A program made the translations under genes and the position numbers. From Gaeumannomyces sp. JS-464 (lineage: Eukaryota > Ascomycota > Sordariomycetes > Magnaporthales > Magnaporthaceae), in the NCBI GenBank assembly GCA_002197995.1, contig NGZR01000005.1, forward strand, positions 682,001 to 746,000: a stretch of DNA of 64,000 nt, written 5' to 3'. Shown in pieces: positions 59,397 through 64,000 of this stretch; position 1 is the first letter of the stretch; each line of letters begins with the position of its first letter. The notes under the pieces were generated by a model. That model worked only from the letters and a program-made list of their open reading frames with translations. It was not told where the DNA came from and made no database searches.

Positions 59397-60998
59397 CTAG
59401 CGATACCTCTTATTGCGCTGGTTCCGTACGGCCGCGTCCACCCAGCCGAGGAAGTCCTCCTCTATCAGATATGCGTATTCACGAGACTGCCAGTGCTCAT
59501 CGTCCGACCCCGCCTGCCAGCCGGCAGGGAGCGGCGTGCCGTGCACTATGTGCTCGTAGTCAGGCGCTTCGAGGCAATCGGCCTCGAAATGGGCGATGCC
59601 GCGCATGCGGGTGATGGACCGGAACTTGCGTACCGATTTGGACGTAATTTCGATTACGGCCGCGTCTGGGGGGAGGAAAAAAAGGTGCATCATGCCCGCG
59701 CCGTGGTGTCCGATAAAAACGTCGGTGTTGACGGCTAGCTCGACCTGTTCGCGCAGGTTAAGCTTGGCGAAATCAACGACGTTAACTTTGGAATTTGGGT
59801 ATTTGTCGCGAACTTTGGCCATTAGGTTATCTGCGTCGTAAAGTTTGCGATTGTGCGTACGGTTTACCAGCGTAATAACGGGGTCGAGGTTAGGTACCGC
59901 GGTGGAAGCCCGAGGAACAATGTCGAGGTGGCGGAAAACACGCGTCCGGAACGCGTTGATCATGAATTGCTCCTGGCAGGGCTCGTGGTAAACATTTTCG
60001 GTTAGGGCTGCCCAGAACGGGCTGCTGGAACCGGCCAGCGGGATAAGGACGTTGGCGTAACAACTGCCAGGAGCAAGCGTCGACACTTTACCTGGCTCCT
60101 GGCCGTTCAACATCTTCCACCAGTCGTCAAGCGGGTCTGTACCGAGGTCATCGTCGTAAACAATACGCATCGTTTCGACATCCTCCTTGGTCATCCACGG
60201 CTTGCCGGTGGCCGGGTTCCTGGCGACTTGCATCGCGTCCAACGTAATCATAGCCTGCCAAAGGCCCATGAGTTTGTGCCAAAAATTTGGCGTATCCTCT
60301 CGACGGATGACGTAAAGCCACCCCCCATTATCATTCACGTCCTTGTTGCAGCCCGGAACGGACGCGCCGAAGTCCCAATTCGCCTGGAACTCGCCACCAA
60401 CACCGCTGCCTCCCCAGTATACGTCGAGGTCGGCGAGGTTCGGAACGCCCTTGATGTCGGTCGAGGGGTCGGTCGGGTTGGGCTTGGGCTTGGTGTCGTC
60501 TCCCGTGGGCGACGACAAGCTCGCGAACTCGGCGGCAAAGTCGCGGGCGTTGCAATGCGCTTTGAAATGCTTTTCGCTGCCCGGGTCGAAAGAAACGCCC
60601 TTGGCGATGCAAATAGGGTCGCCCCTTTCGTGGCTCCACATGGACGCCCATGGGAAAGGCAGCCTTGGGGCTGAAAAGCAGTGCAAAAAACTGGACGAGG
60701 AGGACTCGCAGTAAGGGTGCTGGTGGTTTTCGATGTGTTTGAAGTAGCCAGGGCCGAACATGCGGTCGCACATCTCCTGGTCATTGCTGCGATCGTAATC
60801 GCTTGGGAAATGCACGGGCTCTGGGGACGGCGCCGGCGCTGGCGGCGGCGCGGCGGCACCGGGCAGTCTCGACCTCCATGGCAAGGAGTCGTTGTTGGAC
60901 AGATGCCAGTACCAAATCGGAGTGGTGACGATTATCGCTGCGGCCAAGACGTACAGCGCAAGGACGGGCCGCTGCCTGCTGTTGCCATAAATCGACAT
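59397..60998 (-). CDS. GT61-family glycosyltransferase, type II membrane protein
   Basis: Secretory-pathway glycosyltransferase of the DUF563/GT61 group, which includes EOGT and plant xylosyltransferases. The protein is 533 aa from the ATG at 60998 (MSIYGNSRQRPVLALYVLAA). Residues about 12-31 are a signal anchor (LALYVLAAAIIVTTPIWYW), giving a short cytosolic N terminus and a lumenal catalytic part, with a Pro/Ala-rich stem. The C-terminal half has the GT61 core: ITLVNRTHNRKLYDADNLMA, VNVVDFAKLNLREQVELA, then VFIGHHGAGMMHLFFLPPDA. It is intronless and intact, one of few long genes here without a frameshift. An in-frame upstream extension (to 61181) is serine/proline-rich and looks like leader. 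It is divergent from the pepsin-fold gene. The sugar donor cannot be told. Confidence 0.88.
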   Translation of the reverse strand: MSIYGNSRQRPVLALYVLAAAIIVTTPIWYWHLSNNDSLPWRSRLPGAAAPPPAPAPSPEPVHFPSDYDRSNDQEMCDRMFGPGYFKHIENHQHPYCESSSSSFLHCFSAPRLPFPWASMWSHERGDPICIAKGVSFDPGSEKHFKAHCNARDFAAEFASLSSPTGDDTKPKPNPTDPSTDIKGVPNLADLDVYWGGSGVGGEFQANWDFGASVPGCNKDVNDNGGWLYVIRREDTPNFWHKLMGLWQAMITLDAMQVARNPATGKPWMTKEDVETMRIVYDDDLGTDPLDDWWKMLNGQEPGKVSTLAPGSCYANVLIPLAGSSSPFWAALTENVYHEPCQEQFMINAFRTRVFRHLDIVPRASTAVPNLDPVITLVNRTHNRKLYDADNLMAKVRDKYPNSKVNVVDFAKLNLREQVELAVNTDVFIGHHGAGMMHLFFLPPDAAVIEITSKSVRKFRSITRMRGIAHFEADCLEAPDYEHIVHGTPLPAGWQAGSDDEHWQSREYAYLIEEDFLGWVDAAVRNQRNKRYR

Positions 60999-62580
60999 GA
61001 TGGCCCAAAAGGAATGGCACGGAATGCGAAGTGAGGGACAGAAGAGAGAGACCGACGAGGGAAGAGGAATTAGGTTGACGCTGGAGAAAATGGCCCAGGT
61101 CGGTCGTGCGGATGGATGGATGCGTGAGGGGCGAAAGGGGCTGGGTCGAATATGGATCGCAAACATGGGAAGAACCAACAAGCAAGCACATGCAGCATTC
61201 GCGCCCAGGCGGGTCAGTGACTGGCGGCGGCGAACAATGGAGGGAGCGGAGACATGGTCGCCAAGCCAGGGAGGGCTTGGGTGGACCTATCAGATTCCTC
61301 TGAGTGGAGGGGCGCGGGCGGTTGGTTGCTGAAGAGGTGTGATTGTGAATGGCCGGACGGCCACCACTCCCCATGTCGGGAATGCCCAAGGGAGGTTTTT
61401 GTTGCAGGCTGGCATGACCCAAGCCTCCCACGGGCGCGCAAGAGCCCAAGGCCGTGTATCAGAACCTGACTGAGGGAGAAGGAGAATAAGAAGAGCTCAA
61501 ACATGATACTTCTAACAAGGCTGAAAGCTGGGTCTTTCCAACCGGGACGAACCGACGGAGGTAGTTATCGGCGAGGGTTTGCATTTGACCAGCGTCAAAA
61601 TCAGGCATGCCCCTGCCGCCCGGTCCCGCACCCCTGTTGCCGCTAGGGTCACGACGAAGATGGGAGGGTCACATTGGATGGAGGACAATCCCGTAATCTC
61701 GCGCGGAAATAAGCCCCGCAGCCCGCGATTCGTCAGTGGACGGGATGCAGGCCACTGGAAACGACGAAGGATCCCCATTGCAAAGCGCGGGAGTTTCGGC
61801 GGCTAATGATATGGTTGTACCTATGGAGGAATGGATGAAAGAAGAAAAAAATGGTCGGGCTCCAGATGGTCAGCAGCTAAAATTAGTGACCCCGCCCCAA
61901 CCAAGATCAGGGTCAACGTCAACCCATCCCAGCGACGTTGGATCTGATCCAGCGACATTTACACTTTAAATTATTGCATCGCGGGCGAAGCACATTTGCT
62001 TCGATGGCTTGATCGTCGCGCTGCAGGTTGAGGTGGCTATTTCCTCCTGTATTTGTGCCGGTTGCGTCGCAAGCCCTCCCCTGGGTGTTCGTCCCTATTG
62101 GGGAAGAACGTGGCCGGCCGGAGGGCAACCGGGGTCATTGCTTTCGACAAAGAATTTCCATTGTCACCTCCCCTCTACAGTCGTCGGCAGGGGTGAGAAC
62201 GCGTGATTCGCTCCATGCTAGCGCGAGCCGGGGGAGGAGGCTGTTGGTTCTGTCTGTGACTGCTTTGGTAGGTGGATGCCGTGGATGCCCACTATGCCCT
62301 GCTGCCGCTGGAACAGGGCCTTGGATCCTTGGGTCGCTGTCGGTGTGGCCCGTCTCGCCTGACGCCCAGCCTGCCACCGCATATCATCTGCGTCTCGTCT
62401 GTATTTCCTATGCCTGCCCTGTTTGTTTCCCCAACTCTCCTCCCCTCTCCTTCTCGAACACACGGGCTGCTGCCAGGTCGGTTTCCCGCTCCGGCTCGTT
62501 GAACGCTCGTGTTGACCGTCGAGCCACGACCGCATGCCTGCCATCTTAATCATCACCCATTCCCTCCCGTCATTTGCACA
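60999..62580. other. Divergent promoter region between GT61 and pepsin-fold genes
   Basis: Both neighbours are transcribed outward. No gene or assignable element was seen. C/T-rich leader sequence precedes the ATG at 62581. Confidence 0.5.
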
Positions 62581-64000
62581 ATGAAGGTGCTCGCCTACCT
62601 CTGCCTTGCGCTCCTCTCCGCGCTTTGCTCCTCCGCCCAAATCGCCCAGCCATGGCCTGTGCGATGGTCCAAGAGCTACGGGCCTGACGGCCCTTGGAAC
62701 GCGGTGCGGATTGCCTTTGGGACTCCCGCCCAGGAACTCGACGCCTACCCGGGCGGTCAATGGACATCCTGGATTCTCAGGAAGGACATTTGCAATAGCG
62801 TCGATCCTTCTGCGCCCTGTCCCGCCCGTGATGCCGGCCTTTACGACCCGTTTCGGTCGAAGACATACATCAACACCAGCAGGATTTACATGTCCAAGTC
62901 GAATGTCTTTCTCGACGGGATTGAGTCGACCTTCGGCACCTATGAGGCCGCGCTCGACCAGCTGACCGTCTTCCCTGCCCGCGAGGAGTTCAAGGACGTA
63001 CGCGTCAGAAACCACTCGACCTTTATCGTTAAGGAGGCCTTCCGCATCCTCCCTGACGGCACCCGCTACGCCGCATCCGTCAGCACCCTGGCGCTGGGTG
63101 GCCCCGATCCATTCCAGAACTGGATGGTCGACGGCATCCGCCACGATGGCATGCTTACCACCAACGACGTTTTCAACCAGAGCCTGATCGAGTCCAACTC
63201 GTATGGCCTGCATATTGGCTCTCCGACCGTCAAGCTGGGAGGGTCCCTGTTCTTCGGCGGCTACGACCGCAACCGCGTCGTCGGGCCCACCTCGTCGCAG
63301 CCGTACGCAATCAACACCCTGCCCATCGACCTCGTCGATATCGGCATCGGCGTCGCCACCGGCTCGTCTCCCTTCGACTTCACCTCCAAGAAGGGCCTGC
63401 TCGCCGAGGGAAACAGCACGATGGCGAGCATGCCCGCCCTGCAGGTCGAGGTTGACCCCAAAGATCCTTACATCTACCTGCCCCAGAGCACCTGCGAGGC
63501 CGTCTCCAAGCTGCTCCCCGTGCGCTTCGCGCCGAACTTGGGGCTCTACCTGTGGCAAACAGACGACCCCGCGTACAAGCGCATCGTCTTCTCGCCCGCC
63601 TACATGTCCTTCAGCTTCAGGGCCAACAACACGGGCTCGCAAACTCTCACCATCAAGGTCCCCTTCCGCCTTCTCAGCCTGACCCTGACCCAGCCCATCG
63701 TCAGCTCCGCCACGCAATACTTTCCCTGCAGCACACCCCGCGTGCTAGGCTATCGGCTTGGCCGCGCTTTCCTGCAGGCTGCATTCGTCGGCGTGAACTG
63801 GGGCGAAAACTACAAGGGCTCGTGGATTCTGGCCCAGGCACCCGGGCCCAACATCCCCGGCGCTGCGGATCCGACTTCGATCAAGCCGCAGGACACGGTG
63901 CTCCGTGCTTCGGGCGACTCCTGGGAGAACAGCTGGAATGGCATCTGGTCCCCGATCGCGGCAAACGGCACCCAGGAAGACATCAAGCCGCTGCCAAACA
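62581..64000 (+). CDS. Secreted pepsin-fold (A1-like) protein lacking catalytic aspartates, 3' truncated by the window
   Basis: The protein starts with a signal peptide (MKVLAYLCLALLSALCSSAQ) and reads open for 473 codons to the window edge. The fold is recognisable: WNAVRIAFGTPAQELDAYPG marks the first pepsin lobe, SYGLHIGSPTVKLGGSLFFG is the typical SLxLGG/YD block, and YIYLPQSTCEAVSKLLPV follows the place of the second active-site loop. The usual DTG/DSG triads are absent: lobe 1 has AYPGGQWTSW and lobe 2 has VEVDPKDPYI. It is therefore probably not a working protease. Several N-glycosylation sequons (NHS, NQS, NST, NNT) fit a secreted or cell-surface protein. Homologues in fungi often carry a C-terminal membrane segment, which would lie beyond the edge. 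Confidence 0.85.
   Translation, partial: MKVLAYLCLALLSALCSSAQIAQPWPVRWSKSYGPDGPWNAVRIAFGTPAQELDAYPGGQWTSWILRKDICNSVDPSAPCPARDAGLYDPFRSKTYINTSRIYMSKSNVFLDGIESTFGTYEAALDQLTVFPAREEFKDVRVRNHSTFIVKEAFRILPDGTRYAASVSTLALGGPDPFQNWMVDGIRHDGMLTTNDVFNQSLIESNSYGLHIGSPTVKLGGSLFFGGYDRNRVVGPTSSQPYAINTLPIDLVDIGIGVATGSSPFDFTSKKGLLAEGNSTMASMPALQVEVDPKDPYIYLPQSTCEAVSKLLPVRFAPNLGLYLWQTDDPAYKRIVFSPAYMSFSFRANNTGSQTLTIKVPFRLLSLTLTQPIVSSATQYFPCSTPRVLGYRLGRAFLQAAFVGVNWGENYKGSWILAQAPGPNIPGAADPTSIKPQDTVLRASGDSWENSWNGIWSPIAANGTQEDIKPLPN

Noticed and set aside
62218..63717. 499-codon minus-strand frame opposite the pepsin-fold gene
   Set aside because: Antisense shadow of a GC-rich gene; the plus strand has a signal peptide and fold motifs.

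Overview
The window is nuclear DNA from a filamentous ascomycete. Genes are widely spaced, introns are 60-100 nt with GT...AG ends and CTAAC/CTGAC-like branch sites, coding third positions are G/C-rich, and leader regions are pyrimidine-rich. Orthologue content fits Sordariomycetes. The low gene density suggests something like Magnaporthales, but the order is inference only.

Layout. The left third (1-15 kb) is conserved core on the minus strand: a germinal-centre-type Ste20 kinase (841-3414), a UBA-UAS-UIM-UBX Cdc48/p97 adaptor (5949-7743) and the proteasome adaptor Ecm29 (9056-14797). The last two are co-oriented neighbours, both in ubiquitin/proteasome biology. From 14.8 to 27.9 kb I can support no gene; 21.5-27.9 kb is strikingly C+T-rich on the plus strand. 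At 27.9-30.2 kb two plus-strand genes lie nearly end to end: a coiled-coil protein and a three-RRM Nam8/Csx1-type RNA-binding protein whose start codon is 12 nt after the first gene's stop. From 30.2 to 37.3 kb is gene-poor, holding a Pol III tRNA-like gene, a GA tract and a decayed tandem duplication.

The right half is more accessory: a Helo-like/ankyrin protein (minus, 37.3-40.1 kb), an intracellular GH13 enzyme with bacterial-like features (plus, 41.1-43.2 kb), a flavin monooxygenase fused to a DUF6314-like domain (minus, 43.6-46.1 kb), a D-2-hydroxyacid/D-lactate dehydrogenase (minus, 48.7-49.8 kb), a previously hidden two-exon gene (minus, 52.3-53.3 kb), a small C2H2 protein and a possible overlapping antisense gene (54.7-55.4 kb), a small cysteine-rich reading frame (58.5-58.7 kb), a GT61 glycosyltransferase (59.4-61.0 kb) and, divergent from it, a pepsin-fold protein lacking its catalytic aspartates that runs off the right edge.

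One feature affects most of the annotation. Nearly every long gene is broken by exactly one or two single-base indels, almost always in a short G/C run. Correcting each one gives a total coding length divisible by three and an uninterrupted family-like protein. I treat these as probable sequencing or assembly errors, not pseudogenes. Positions are given in each entry.
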